64,000 nt of DNA from Phycisphaeraceae bacterium (lineage in GTDB: Bacteria; Planctomycetota; Phycisphaerae; Phycisphaerales; UBA1924), in NCBI GenBank assembly GCA_020639235.1, contig JACKHC010000002.1, forward strand, positions 124,001 through 188,000, given 5' to 3'. Both the position numbers and the translations under genes were made by a program. Below the pieces are notes generated by a model. That model did no database searches and had not been told where the DNA came from. It was given only the letters and a program-made list of their open reading frames with translations. Of the stretch, positions 24,094 to 32,336 are shown one piece after another; position 1 is the stretch's first letter, and the number at the start of each line of letters is the position of its first letter.

Positions 24094-25103
24094 GCGCGAC
24101 CTACAGGGCGGTGAACTGGAACGCGCACAAGAAGAAGTACGACCTGATTGCGCTAGCGTGCGTGGCGTTGTTCGTGGCGGTGTATGTGGGCGTTGGGTCA
24201 TTGGTGTTCAGGGGTAACGGTGCGATATCGGCGCCGGTGCTGGCGATCCGTGCGCTGGGCGTGTGCGCTGTTGTGATGCTGCATGTTGTGCTGATGATCG
24301 GGCCGATGGCGCGGCTGACTCACCTTGCGGCTCCGTTGCTCTACAACCGCAGGCACTTGGGTGTGATGACCTTCGTGGTGGCGCTGGCGCACGCGGCGCT
24401 GGCGACGCTGTACTACGGTTCGTTCGGCGGCGCCAACCCATTGACCGTTGTGCTGACGATGTCGGGGAGCGGCGCGAGCCCCGGTGCGTTCCCGTTTGTG
24501 GTTCCCGGCGCGGTGGCGCTTATGGTGCTGTTTCTCATGGCTGCGACGAGCCACGACTTCTGGCTGGCGAACCTTGGGGCGTGGTGGTGGAAGTGGATTC
24601 ACATGGGCGTGTACGGCGCGTATGTGTGCATCGTGGGGCATTTGGCGCTGGGCGTGATGCAGAGCGAGAAGAGCGTTGTGTACCTGGTGATGATTCTTGT
24701 TGGAGCTGGGCTGCTCAGCGGATTGCACATCGCGGCGGGGGTGCGTGCGTGGAAGCGTGATGCGCGCACGGATGATGCTGTTCAAGGATGGATCGATGCG
24801 GGTGCGCTGGATGCGATCCCGATGGGGTGCGCAATATCGGTGCGAGCGCGCGGCCATGCTCCCGTCGCGGTGTATCGGCATGAAGGCGGGGTGAGCGCGA
24901 TTCACGGCGTGTGTGCGCATCAGGGCGGGCCGCTGGCGGAGGGACGGGTGGTGGGCGGATGCGTGACCTGCCCGTGGCACGGGTATCAGTACAAGCCCGA
25001 GGATGGGTGCGCGCCGGCACCGTATGACGACAAACTCGCGACGCACGAGGTGAAGGTGGTCGATGGGCGGGTGATGGTGCGCATCGAGGGGGACTCGCGA
25101 TGA
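24090..25103 (+). CDS. Ferric-reductase-like membrane domain fused to a Rieske [2Fe-2S] domain
   Basis: A 337-residue protein. Residues about 17-215 contain six hydrophobic segments with several His (65, 78, 101, 155, 171, 184) that could bind haem, in the manner of ferric-reductase-like membrane domains. Residues about 245-333 form a Rieske domain: CAH at 275-277 and CPWH at 294-297 give the complete C-x-H...C-x2-H cluster ligands (Cys 291 is an extra Cys). A membrane haem-to-[2Fe-2S] electron path is inferred; the substrate is unknown. It is coupled by ATGA overlaps to the genes on both sides. Confidence 0.8.
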   Translation: MSATYRAVNWNAHKKKYDLIALACVALFVAVYVGVGSLVFRGNGAISAPVLAIRALGVCAVVMLHVVLMIGPMARLTHLAAPLLYNRRHLGVMTFVVALAHAALATLYYGSFGGANPLTVVLTMSGSGASPGAFPFVVPGAVALMVLFLMAATSHDFWLANLGAWWWKWIHMGVYGAYVCIVGHLALGVMQSEKSVVYLVMILVGAGLLSGLHIAAGVRAWKRDARTDDAVQGWIDAGALDAIPMGCAISVRARGHAPVAVYRHEGGVSAIHGVCAHQGGPLAEGRVVGGCVTCPWHGYQYKPEDGCAPAPYDDKLATHEVKVVDGRVMVRIEGDSR

Positions 25104-25825
25104 GCGATGAGCGCGGGTTTTATGTGGGGTATCTGGAAGCGCCACCGGCACACGCGCGGTTCGTGAAGCGTGCGATCCTGGTGTTGATGTGGTTGTGTGT
25201 TGTGGGTGCGGGCGTGAGCGCGTGGGCGATGCGGCATCCGGGCGAGGCGGTGTGGGACACCAGCACACCCAGGATGTTTGAGGGTGTGCTGCGGGAGTCG
25301 CCGTACCCGATGCTGGAGACAGAGGAGGGTGTGTACCTGATCGTGCGGATCGGGAAGTTCGGCGCGCAGGATCGCGTGGCCGGGTTGGCTGATCGGTGGG
25401 TGCGCCTCGAGGGATACCTGCTGGAGCGGGACGGTCGGCGGATGATCGAGTTGCTCGATGATGCCGGGGCGATCGACGAGGTGAGCGGGACCCCGGCGGG
25501 CTCGGAGGATCGGCAGGACTTCGGCGAGGTGTCGCTGCGCGGCGAGATTGTGGACTCGAAGTGCTACCTCGGCGCGATGAAGCCAGGGGACGGGAAGGGT
25601 CACAAGCCGTGCGCGACGCTTTGTGTGGGGAACGGGATCCCGCCGATGCTGGTCGTGCATCACGACGGCGGCGGGAAGGACTACTACATCCTCGCGACGG
25701 ATGCGTTCGGCGCGGCGAACGAGATGGTGCGGGAGTATCTGGGTGAGGCCGTGGAAGTGCGTGGGCGGGTTGTGGAGCGGGGCGGGGTGAGGTTTGTGCG
25801 CGCCTTGGGGATCGAGAGGCGTTAG
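25100..25825 (+). CDS. Membrane-anchored protein with conserved Cys/His cluster
   Basis: A 241-residue protein with one membrane segment (about 25-43) followed by a soluble domain of two beta-rich halves (62-125 and 143-235). The second half carries DSKCYLGAMKPGDGKGHKPC and then ATLCVGNGIPPM, with Cys 155, His 168, Cys 171 and Cys 175 arranged like a metal or cofactor site. Proteins with this KCYLGAM/CATLC pattern are found in other bacteria but I know no assigned function. Translational coupling to the Rieske fusion suggests the same electron-transfer complex. Its stop overlaps that of the convergent HAF gene (TTAG). Confidence 0.7.
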   Translation: MSDERGFYVGYLEAPPAHARFVKRAILVLMWLCVVGAGVSAWAMRHPGEAVWDTSTPRMFEGVLRESPYPMLETEEGVYLIVRIGKFGAQDRVAGLADRWVRLEGYLLERDGRRMIELLDDAGAIDEVSGTPAGSEDRQDFGEVSLRGEIVDSKCYLGAMKPGDGKGHKPCATLCVGNGIPPMLVVHHDGGGKDYYILATDAFGAANEMVREYLGEAVEVRGRVVERGGVRFVRALGIERR

Positions 25826-26946
25826 TTCGCTCGGCGGCGACGCGCGCAAACGGCTCCAAGTGAACACATAGCGACGAACACCGGCGTAGGTGATGGGATG
25901 ATCACAACGAAGCCCAGATCGGGTTCGCTACCGAAGTGCCCTACGCCGGCGAATACTCGCCCGTCATCCGAAACACTTGTGAGTCTCGAATAAGTGAAGT
26001 CTTCCATTGCAAACCCATAGTCCTCGGCGAGCATGTCGGCGAAGAGGCGGGAACCACGATCCTCTGACCACAGTACGGCCACATTCGGCGAAGAGCCGTT
26101 CTGTCTCCCGTTACCAACGATTACTCCGTTGTCGCTGACATCACTTACAAATACCACCGATGACGGGCTATCCCATGGGTGGGAAAGTTCCTGAATTCCT
26201 TGATCCGAAGTCCAGAGAAACGCATCGCCACCGCCCATTGACCCGACGATTGCAGATCCATCTGAGTTCACACCAGTTGCTCGTTCGGCGTCGACCCCGA
26301 GACTCACCATGCCGTCGGCCGCCGTCCATTTGAAAGCACGCCTCGAGAATGACCCCGACGACACTCCGACGACCGTGGAACCATCTGCGCTGATGGCATC
26401 TGCGGAACTATAACTATGGCTTGAGGATAAGTGGCCCAGCCCGAATGTGCCGGTTGCCTTCGTCCAAACAAATGCTTCGTGCGATGTGAGAGAATTCTGG
26501 TCGATGCCGACGACGATGTTGCCGTCACCGCTGATCCCTTTGGGTTCTAACCGCACATCACCCCCTGGCAGATCATCGATGGCGTGGACAATATCGACAT
26601 CGATCCACCGGGTCCCGATCCTAGAAGTACCAATGCGGGAATAACCTGCTATGACTGATCCGTCTGTGTTGATGGCTGAGACCGAATTGGTTGTATCGGT
26701 AGCGGGAAGCCGGGGCAAGACTGTGATACCGTGGCCTAACTTCCATTGGAAGCCACGGTTGGGTACGCCGTTAACTCCAATCGCGGTTGTGCCATCACCG
26801 CTAATGATCAGTGGAGTCGGATTCGCGGGGATGATGGGCGGAAAATAAATTGCGGCACCTGGATTACTGGCGAGTGCCGGCGTGACCACCGCAATGGCAG
26901 CAACAAAGCCGTTCAGGATTGAACCCATTGAAGACCTATCCATCAT
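25822..26946 (-). CDS. Exported HAF-repeat protein with PEP-CTERM-like tail
   Basis: About 374 residues. A signal peptide (ILNGFVAAIAVVTPALA) is followed by repeated units of the HAF type: AIGVNGVPNRGFQW, ISGDGNIVVGIDQ, ISADGSTVVGVSSG, VNSDGSAIVGSMGGGDAFLW, VSDDGRVFAGVG. The C-terminus PSPTP, then VFVAMCSLGAVCA, then RRRR resembles an exosortase-recognised sorting tail. ATG 26946 follows GGGA. Codon use and base composition are visibly poorer in GC than neighbours, suggesting acquisition. Function probably extracellular and unknown. Confidence 0.75.
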   Translation of the reverse strand: MMDRSSMGSILNGFVAAIAVVTPALASNPGAAIYFPPIIPANPTPLIISGDGTTAIGVNGVPNRGFQWKLGHGITVLPRLPATDTTNSVSAINTDGSVIAGYSRIGTSRIGTRWIDVDIVHAIDDLPGGDVRLEPKGISGDGNIVVGIDQNSLTSHEAFVWTKATGTFGLGHLSSSHSYSSADAISADGSTVVGVSSGSFSRRAFKWTAADGMVSLGVDAERATGVNSDGSAIVGSMGGGDAFLWTSDQGIQELSHPWDSPSSVVFVSDVSDNGVIVGNGRQNGSSPNVAVLWSEDRGSRLFADMLAEDYGFAMEDFTYSRLTSVSDDGRVFAGVGHFGSEPDLGFVVIIPSPTPVFVAMCSLGAVCARRRRAN

Positions 26947-27000
26947 TCTGTCCCTTTCGTTGCGGGCCTCCAACCCGCATCCAAGGTAGGGAAAGACGGT

Positions 27001-28167
27001 TCAAAGTCCAGTCCATTTCTGGTTCGAGTTTGTGTTCTCGACCGTTTTCTCGATGAAACGGACGCCGATGAGTCCGTCGTGTGCGGTTGGGAAGTGGGCG
27101 TCGTTGGTGAAGGGTGTGCCGTTCGCGCGGGCCGCGAGGGCCTCGAAGAAGCCGGCGTAGATATTGGCGAAGGCCTCGTAGAACGCCTCGGGGTGGCCGG
27201 GCGGGAGGCGGGTGGCGCGGATGGCGTCGGGGGCCAGCCCCGCGTTGCCGCGGCGGATGACTTGCTCGGCACCCGACTCGTTCCAGGCGCGGAGTTCGTT
27301 GGGAGTCTCCTGTGACCAGTCCAGCGCGCCCTTCTCACCCCACACGCGGAGGCGCAGGTTGTTTTCCTGGCCGACGCAGATTTGTGAGGCGGTCAGCATG
27401 CCGCGCGCTCCGTTGGTGAATCGCAGGAGGACGGAGGCGTCGTCGTCGAGCGCTCGGCCATCGACAAAGGATGTGAGGTCGGCGCAGAGTGCCTCGACTT
27501 CGAGGCCGGTGACGAAGCGGGTGAGGTGCTCGGCGTGGGAGCCGATGTCTCCGATCGCGCCGCCCGCGCCGGCCTGCGCGGGGTCGGTGCGCCAGGAGGC
27601 CTGCTTGAAGCCGCCTGCGGACTCCGAGCGTTCGAGTGCGCTGGCGAGCCATCCCTGGGTGTATTCGACGATGACCTTGCGGACTCCCCCGATGGCTCCG
27701 GACCTGCACAGGTGGCGGGCGTGACGGACGAGGGGGTAGCCGGTGTAGTTGTAGGTGACGCAGAAGACGGCGCCCTTGGCGTTGGCGGCTTCGACGAGAT
27801 CGTGCGCTTGCGCGGAGGTCGTGGTGATCGGTTTGTCGCAGACGACGTGGAAGCCGGCGTCGATGAACGCGCGCGCGATGGCGTGGTGGGAGTCGTTGGG
27901 TGTGACGACGGAGACGAAATCGATGCGCTGATCGGCGGGGAGCGCGGATTCGCGGTCGATCATTTCCTGCCACGAGCGGTAGGTGCGGCTGTCGGGGAGG
28001 CCGAGTGCGCGGCCCGATCGCGTGGAGCGGGCGGGGTCGGAGGAGAAGGCGCCGGCGGTCAGGGCGCAGCGATGATCGAGGGCCGCGGCGGTGCGGTGGA
28101 CCGCGCCGATGAAGGATCCCTCGCCGCCCCCGACCATGCCCATGCGCCAGACTCTTGGTGTCGTCAT
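27001..28167 (-). CDS. Gfo/Idh/MocA family NAD(P)-dependent oxidoreductase
   Basis: A 388-residue sugar-dehydrogenase-like enzyme. The N-terminal Rossmann fold opens MGMVGGGEGSFIGAVH; FVSVVTPNDSHHAIARAFIDAGFHVVCDKPITTT contains the EKP/DKP motif of the family; GGAIGDIGSHAEHLTRFVTG carries the D-x-G-x-H catalytic-region motif. Substrates are usually sugars or inositols; the exact one is not readable. ATG 28167 chosen from the family N-terminus; the frame is open far upstream as a shadow of metG. Divergent from metG with 75 bases between starts. Confidence 0.9.
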   Translation of the reverse strand: MTTPRVWRMGMVGGGEGSFIGAVHRTAAALDHRCALTAGAFSSDPARSTRSGRALGLPDSRTYRSWQEMIDRESALPADQRIDFVSVVTPNDSHHAIARAFIDAGFHVVCDKPITTTSAQAHDLVEAANAKGAVFCVTYNYTGYPLVRHARHLCRSGAIGGVRKVIVEYTQGWLASALERSESAGGFKQASWRTDPAQAGAGGAIGDIGSHAEHLTRFVTGLEVEALCADLTSFVDGRALDDDASVLLRFTNGARGMLTASQICVGQENNLRLRVWGEKGALDWSQETPNELRAWNESGAEQVIRRGNAGLAPDAIRATRLPPGHPEAFYEAFANIYAGFFEALAARANGTPFTNDAHFPTAHDGLIGVRFIEKTVENTNSNQKWTGL

Positions 28168-28230
28168 GTTGGTGGTTGTCGCGTATTGGAGCGGCGATGG
28201 CAAGGCGTCGGTCGCGGGGTGGCGTTGGCG

Positions 28231-28236
28231 TACAAT
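28231..28236 (+). promoter_or_regulatory. -10-like hexamer TACAAT for metG
   Basis: TACAAT, followed by 6 bases and ATG 28243. No Shine-Dalgarno lies between, which fits a leaderless mRNA. Confidence 0.45.
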
Positions 28237-28242
28237 CCGCTG

Positions 28243-29856
28243 ATGAGTGAGCCATCGACGACCCGCGACCGGTTTTATGTCACCACGCCGATCTACTACG
28301 TGAACGATCGCCCGCATGTCGGGCATTGCTATTCCACGCTGCTGGCGGACACGGTAGCGCGCTTCATGCGGGCGAGCGGTCGGGATGTGTTTTTCCTGAC
28401 GGGGACGGACGAGCACTCGGAACGGGTAGCGTCGCGGGCGGCAGAAGAGGGGATGACGCCGATCCAGTGGGCGGACCGGAACGCGGGGCTGTTCAAGGAG
28501 GCGTTCGCGAAGCTGGGGTTCACGAATGATGACTTCATCCGGACCACGGAGAGCCGCCACAAGGACCTGGTGACGCGGTATGTGCGGACGCTGCTCGAGC
28601 AGGGCGATGTGTACCTGGGTGAGTATTCGGGGTGGTGGGACCACTCGCAGGAGGAGTACCTGACGGAGACGGTGGCGAGGGAGCATGGCTTCAAGAGCCC
28701 GGTGACGGGGAAGGACCTGGTCAAGCGAACGGAGAAAAACTACTTCTTCCGGCTGGCGCGGTATCAGGACCGATTGCTGCGGCACATCAACGAGAACCCG
28801 GGATTCATCCGGCCCGAGGCCCGGAAGAACGAGGTGCTGGGGCGGCTGCGCGACGGGCTGCAGGATGTGCCGGTGTCGCGCGGCGGCGCGGGCGACGGCG
28901 GAGCGGCGGCGTGGGGGATTCGGATGCCGGGTGATGAGGGGCATTCGATCTATGTGTGGATCGATGCGCTGTTCAACTACCTCTCGGTGGTGGATACGCG
29001 CGAACGCCGGGGGTACTGGCCAGCGGATGTACACCTGATCGCCAAGGACATCCTGTGGTTTCACGCGGTGATCTGGCCGTGCCTGCTGATGGCGCTGGGC
29101 GAGGCGTTGCCCAAGTGCGTGTACGCGCACTCGTTCTGGATCCGCGAGGGCCGGAAAATGAGCAAGTCGCTCGGCAACTTCATCGACATGGAGACGATCG
29201 ACGCGTATTGCGCGCGGTACGGGACGGATGCGCTGCGGTGGTACCTGCTGACGCAGGGGCCGATGGGCGCGACGGATGCGGACTTCTCGTACGCGAAGTT
29301 CGTGGAGGTATACAACGCGGACCTTGCCAACGGAATCGGGAACGCCGCGAGCCGGGTCGTGAACATGATCCACAAGTATTTCGAGGGCAAGTGCCCTCCC
29401 CCCCCATCAGACTCTGATGACAACGCGCGCCCCCTTCCGGGTCGTGCTCGGGACGCGGCGTTCCGCGTGAGCGCATGCATGGGCGAGAACGACATCGGCG
29501 GCGCGCTGAGCGCGGCGCTTGGGCTATCGAACGCAGTGGATGTGTTCATCAACGACACGACGCCGTTCAAACTGGCGAAGGATCCCGCGAATATGGAGCG
29601 GGTCGGGCACATCCTCTACGACTGTGTGGAGTCGATTCGGATCGCGTCGGTGCTACTGAGTTGTGCGCTGCCGGAGAAGATGGGCATGCTGCTGGGCATG
29701 ATGGGGCAGCCGGTGCCTATGGATGATGGTTCGTTTGAAGAGCCGATGGACTCGTTGTGCGCATGGGGGCGGTTGAACCCGGGCGACGCAATCACGATGG
29801 GGGAGGGGTTGTTCCCGCGCGCCGACGGGGCGGACCCGGAGCCGGGGGCGCGGTGA
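28243..29856 (+). CDS. metG: Methionyl-tRNA synthetase
   Basis: A 537-residue class I synthetase charging tRNA-Met. The N-terminus FYVTTPIYYVNDRPHVGHCY includes the HIGH-type HVGH; KMSKS appears as RKMSKSLGNFID. The connective-peptide region (GWWDHSQEEYLTET) lacks zinc-knuckle cysteines, and there is no C-terminal Trbp111-like domain, so it is a short form. A GGAGDGGAA insertion occurs near 210. The frame is open upstream to 27526 but ATG 28243 fits the family and the -10 box. A run of eight C lies in the coding sequence at 29398. Confidence 0.96.
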   Translation: MSEPSTTRDRFYVTTPIYYVNDRPHVGHCYSTLLADTVARFMRASGRDVFFLTGTDEHSERVASRAAEEGMTPIQWADRNAGLFKEAFAKLGFTNDDFIRTTESRHKDLVTRYVRTLLEQGDVYLGEYSGWWDHSQEEYLTETVAREHGFKSPVTGKDLVKRTEKNYFFRLARYQDRLLRHINENPGFIRPEARKNEVLGRLRDGLQDVPVSRGGAGDGGAAAWGIRMPGDEGHSIYVWIDALFNYLSVVDTRERRGYWPADVHLIAKDILWFHAVIWPCLLMALGEALPKCVYAHSFWIREGRKMSKSLGNFIDMETIDAYCARYGTDALRWYLLTQGPMGATDADFSYAKFVEVYNADLANGIGNAASRVVNMIHKYFEGKCPPPPSDSDDNARPLPGRARDAAFRVSACMGENDIGGALSAALGLSNAVDVFINDTTPFKLAKDPANMERVGHILYDCVESIRIASVLLSCALPEKMGMLLGMMGQPVPMDDGSFEEPMDSLCAWGRLNPGDAITMGEGLFPRADGADPEPGAR

Positions 29857-29911
29857 TCGGCGAGGGATCACGGGCAAGCCCTTGGCTTGCCCATGGCACC
29901 CGAGAGAGGTG

Positions 29912-30511
29912 ATGAAACAGATTCGCGTGTACGACTCGTTCCTGATCGCGCAGTTTGCTGCGGAGTATCTGCGTGCGCACGGTTTGGCGGCGATGGCGCT
30001 GCAGCCGCGGGTCGCGAACGAGGTGCTGGCCTTCACGAAGCGGGCGTTCAGTTCTCCGATCTACATCGCGCCGGGGATTGATGAGGTGGAGGCGTCGCGG
30101 CTGCTGGACGAGTTCGATGCGAACCCGCCCGAGATGGATGAGGGATGGGAGGAGGGCCAGACAGCACCCGATCTGGGGCGATTGGACTTGTCGAAGTTGC
30201 CCGGGCATGTGAAGCCGGAATGCCCGAGGTGCGGGTACGGGCTCGGCGGGCTGGGTGATGAGGGCGTTTGTCCGGAGTGCGGGGCGGCGTTTGATCTGGT
30301 CTCGCTGATCGTGCACGCGTACGGGCCGGAGGTGTTGGAGGACTGCTATGAGCAGGACGAGCGCGCCGATCTGGCGCACGCGGAGTTGATCCCGGTTTCG
30401 TGCGCGCGGTGCGGCGTGTCGCTCGTCGGTCGTCCTCAGGCGGGTTCGTGCGGTCATTGCGGGCAGGCGTATGACAAACGCGAGTTGCTGGATCGCCTCA
30501 GGGGGCGGTGA
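29912..30511 (+). CDS. DUF2007-like protein with two zinc ribbons
   Basis: A 199-residue protein. The first 70 residues (MKQIRVYDSFLIAQFAAEYLRAHGLAA...PIYIAPGIDEVEASRLLDEF) resemble the DUF2007 putative signal-transducing fold. Two zinc ribbons follow: CPRCGYGL...CPECGA and CARCGVSL...CGHCGQ. The role is unknown; zinc ribbons of this kind mediate protein or nucleic-acid contacts. GAGAGGTG precedes ATG 29912. It follows metG by 55 bases on the same strand. Confidence 0.75.
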   Translation: MKQIRVYDSFLIAQFAAEYLRAHGLAAMALQPRVANEVLAFTKRAFSSPIYIAPGIDEVEASRLLDEFDANPPEMDEGWEEGQTAPDLGRLDLSKLPGHVKPECPRCGYGLGGLGDEGVCPECGAAFDLVSLIVHAYGPEVLEDCYEQDERADLAHAELIPVSCARCGVSLVGRPQAGSCGHCGQAYDKRELLDRLRGR

Positions 30512-30515
30512 GTTC

Positions 30516-30571
30516 CTATCCCTCACCCTGCCGCTGCGCTGTCACCCTCTCCCCCAAGGAGAGTTGGCGCG
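30516..30571. repeat. C-rich interspersed repeat, copy 1
   Basis: CCCTCACCC, then a CGCTGCGC centre, GTCACCCTCTCC and the hairpin CTCTCC-cccaa-GGAGAG. A related copy is at 36575. Sequences of this style recur between genes in many bacterial genomes. The 3' end of the minus-strand sulfotransferase gene lies inside it. Confidence 0.5.
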
Positions 30572-31401
30572 ACGATTCGCTGTGCTTGTTCGTCGGTGAG
30601 GTAGTTCTGCCAATCGCCCGCGATGCCCTTGCGGTTGAAGTCCTTCGTGTTCTCGTCGCCCGCGGCGCGGCCGGTGGTGCGCGCAAATGTATGGGCGTCG
30701 ATGATTCGGGTGAGTTCCGCATCGGTGCGCGGCACGCCGTAGTGCGCGAAGACGCGTGACATCACGCTGCGCGTGTCGGCGACGAGGTCTTCGTAGGCGA
30801 TGAGCATGCCGATGTTGGGGTGGATGTGCTGGCGCCAGCCGCGTTCCCACGCCGCGAAGATGGGGAGGATGTTCTCGATGAAGTGGTCGATTCGGCCCGA
30901 GAGGTCGAGGTCTTTGGTTTCGTTGTAGAACGCGTTCTCGGGTCGGATGGCGACGAAGTGCGCCCAACTGACGGCGATATCTCGGAGATCGCGGACGAGG
31001 ACGACATAGGGTCGGCCCGCGCGATGGAGGATGTCGCGGTTGTGCGCGCTGGGGCCGGCGTGGACCTTCGTGACGGTGTATCCCGGCGGCGGCCGGAGGA
31101 GGTCCTGCTCGGCGAACTCGTGGAAGTCGGGATCTTTGAGCGTTTGCGTGTTGAAGCGCTCCGGGAACCATCGGAATGTGCCCGGTAGTTCGAGGAGCAT
31201 GCGCGCGATCCATGTGGAGCCGGACTTGGGGAGCGCGGTAACGAGGAAGTTTCGGTGCGGATACTGGTAGTAGCGCTGGTAGAACTCGCGCTGGAGGCGG
31301 CGGAAGGGCTTGCCGCGGAGGGACGAGGGCATGATGCGGGCTTTGGGCGCACCGTCGCCGCTTCTGCCGCCGGGCCGTTCGTATTCGTGCTTACGCGTCA
31401 T
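30523..31401 (-). CDS. Sulfotransferase (SULT-like), tandem copy 1
   Basis: A 292-residue PAPS-dependent sulfotransferase. The 5'-phosphosulfate loop reads PKSGSTWIARMLLELP, the 3'-phosphate segment VLVRDLRDIAVSWAHF, and near the C-terminus RKGIAGDWQNYLT matches the RKGxxGDWKNxFT signature of cytosolic-type sulfotransferases. The start at 31401 follows a GGGGGGGA tract and overlaps the preceding sulfotransferase gene by 11 bases. The last dozen residues (LLGGEGDSAAAG) and the stop are encoded by an interspersed repeat. Acceptor is unknown, probably a glycan or lipid. Confidence 0.88.
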   Translation of the reverse strand: MTRKHEYERPGGRSGDGAPKARIMPSSLRGKPFRRLQREFYQRYYQYPHRNFLVTALPKSGSTWIARMLLELPGTFRWFPERFNTQTLKDPDFHEFAEQDLLRPPPGYTVTKVHAGPSAHNRDILHRAGRPYVVLVRDLRDIAVSWAHFVAIRPENAFYNETKDLDLSGRIDHFIENILPIFAAWERGWRQHIHPNIGMLIAYEDLVADTRSVMSRVFAHYGVPRTDAELTRIIDAHTFARTTGRAAGDENTKDFNRKGIAGDWQNYLTDEQAQRIVAPTLLGGEGDSAAAG

Positions 31402-32251
31402 TTCCCCCCCACTCGTTGTCCTGTTCATAGCCGAGTAGGACGAGCGCATCACCGGCGATGCGTTTGAAGGACGCGATGTGGTCCGGTGTGAAGTGGTTCT
31501 GCCAGTCCCCCGAGATACCCTTGCGGTTGAAGTTCCTCGCGTCGGCCTCGCCCTGTTCGCGGCCGGTGACCTTCTTGAACGAGTTGCGTTCGATGGCGGC
31601 GCGGACCCAGTTGTCGGACACCTCGGGTTCGCCCCCCAATATGTGCGCATAGGCGCGCCGCATGATGGGGAAGGGGTTGGCGAGGAGGTCCTCGTAGCGG
31701 ATGAACATGCCGAGCGTGGGGTGGAGGCGCTCGCGCCAGCGGATGGCCCACTCGATCTTGCCTTCGAGGATGTTGTCGATGTAGTAAGCGATGCGGCCCT
31801 CGACGGGGAGCGACTGCGCTTCCGGGTGGGCGACTCTGGTGCGGCCCGGGAGCGTGTTGTAGTAGGCCCAGCTCACGGCGAGGTCGCGCGGGTCGCGGGT
31901 GATAACGAGATAGGGGCGGTTGGCCGCGTGGATGAGTTTGATGTTGGCGTCGGTGGGCGGGGTGTGGACCTTGGTGATGGTGTAGCCCATAGCGGGCGGG
32001 TCGAGGTCGTCTGGGTGGAAGTCGTGCTTGTCGAGTTTGATGGATCCGGGCGTCCACCGGACGTAGCCGGGCAGCTCGCACACGAGGCGTGTGAGCCATG
32101 TGGTGCCGGCTTTGGGCTGGCCGATGACGAGAATGTTGCGGTGGGGATAGTGGAAGGCGCGCTGGTAGACGAAGCGTTGGAACTTGCGCGAAGGCACGTG
32201 CCGCATGGCGCGGACGATGAGAGGTGGGTTTGGATCGGAGAGGGTCGGCAT
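31391..32251 (-). CDS. Sulfotransferase (SULT-like), tandem copy 2
   Basis: A 286-residue paralogue of the following gene: PKAGTTWLTRLVCELPG (PAPS 5' loop), VITRDPRDLAVSWAYY (3' phosphate), and RKGISGDWQNHFT near residue 250. Both paralogues share YPHRN before the first loop and an NILxxx...W...HPxxGMxIxYEDL middle. Overlap of 11 bases with the next gene suggests co-translation. It is divergent from a third, unrelated-type sulfotransferase, 85 bases away. Confidence 0.9.
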   Translation of the reverse strand: MPTLSDPNPPLIVRAMRHVPSRKFQRFVYQRAFHYPHRNILVIGQPKAGTTWLTRLVCELPGYVRWTPGSIKLDKHDFHPDDLDPPAMGYTITKVHTPPTDANIKLIHAANRPYLVITRDPRDLAVSWAYYNTLPGRTRVAHPEAQSLPVEGRIAYYIDNILEGKIEWAIRWRERLHPTLGMFIRYEDLLANPFPIMRRAYAHILGGEPEVSDNWVRAAIERNSFKKVTGREQGEADARNFNRKGISGDWQNHFTPDHIASFKRIAGDALVLLGYEQDNEWGGNDA

Positions 32252-32324
32252 TGAGCGTCGGATTCTAGTCGAGAGCGGCGACGCTACCCCCGCTGCCCCC
32301 CATCGGAATCGGGTACGGGAGCGT

Positions 32325-32330
32325 TACACT
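32325..32330 (+). promoter_or_regulatory. -10-like hexamer TACACT for the third sulfotransferase
   Basis: TACACT, 6 bases, then GTG 32337; no Shine-Dalgarno. Confidence 0.4.
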
Positions 32331-32336
32331 GCGAGC

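Noticed and set aside
24090..25103. Rieske aromatic-ring dioxygenase
   Set aside because: There is a Rieske cluster but no mononuclear-iron catalytic domain; the rest is a membrane domain.
27526..28242. An N-terminal extension of about 240 residues to methionyl-tRNA synthetase
   Set aside because: It overlaps the intact oxidoreductase gene on the other strand and lacks homology; the ATG at 28243 matches the family start.
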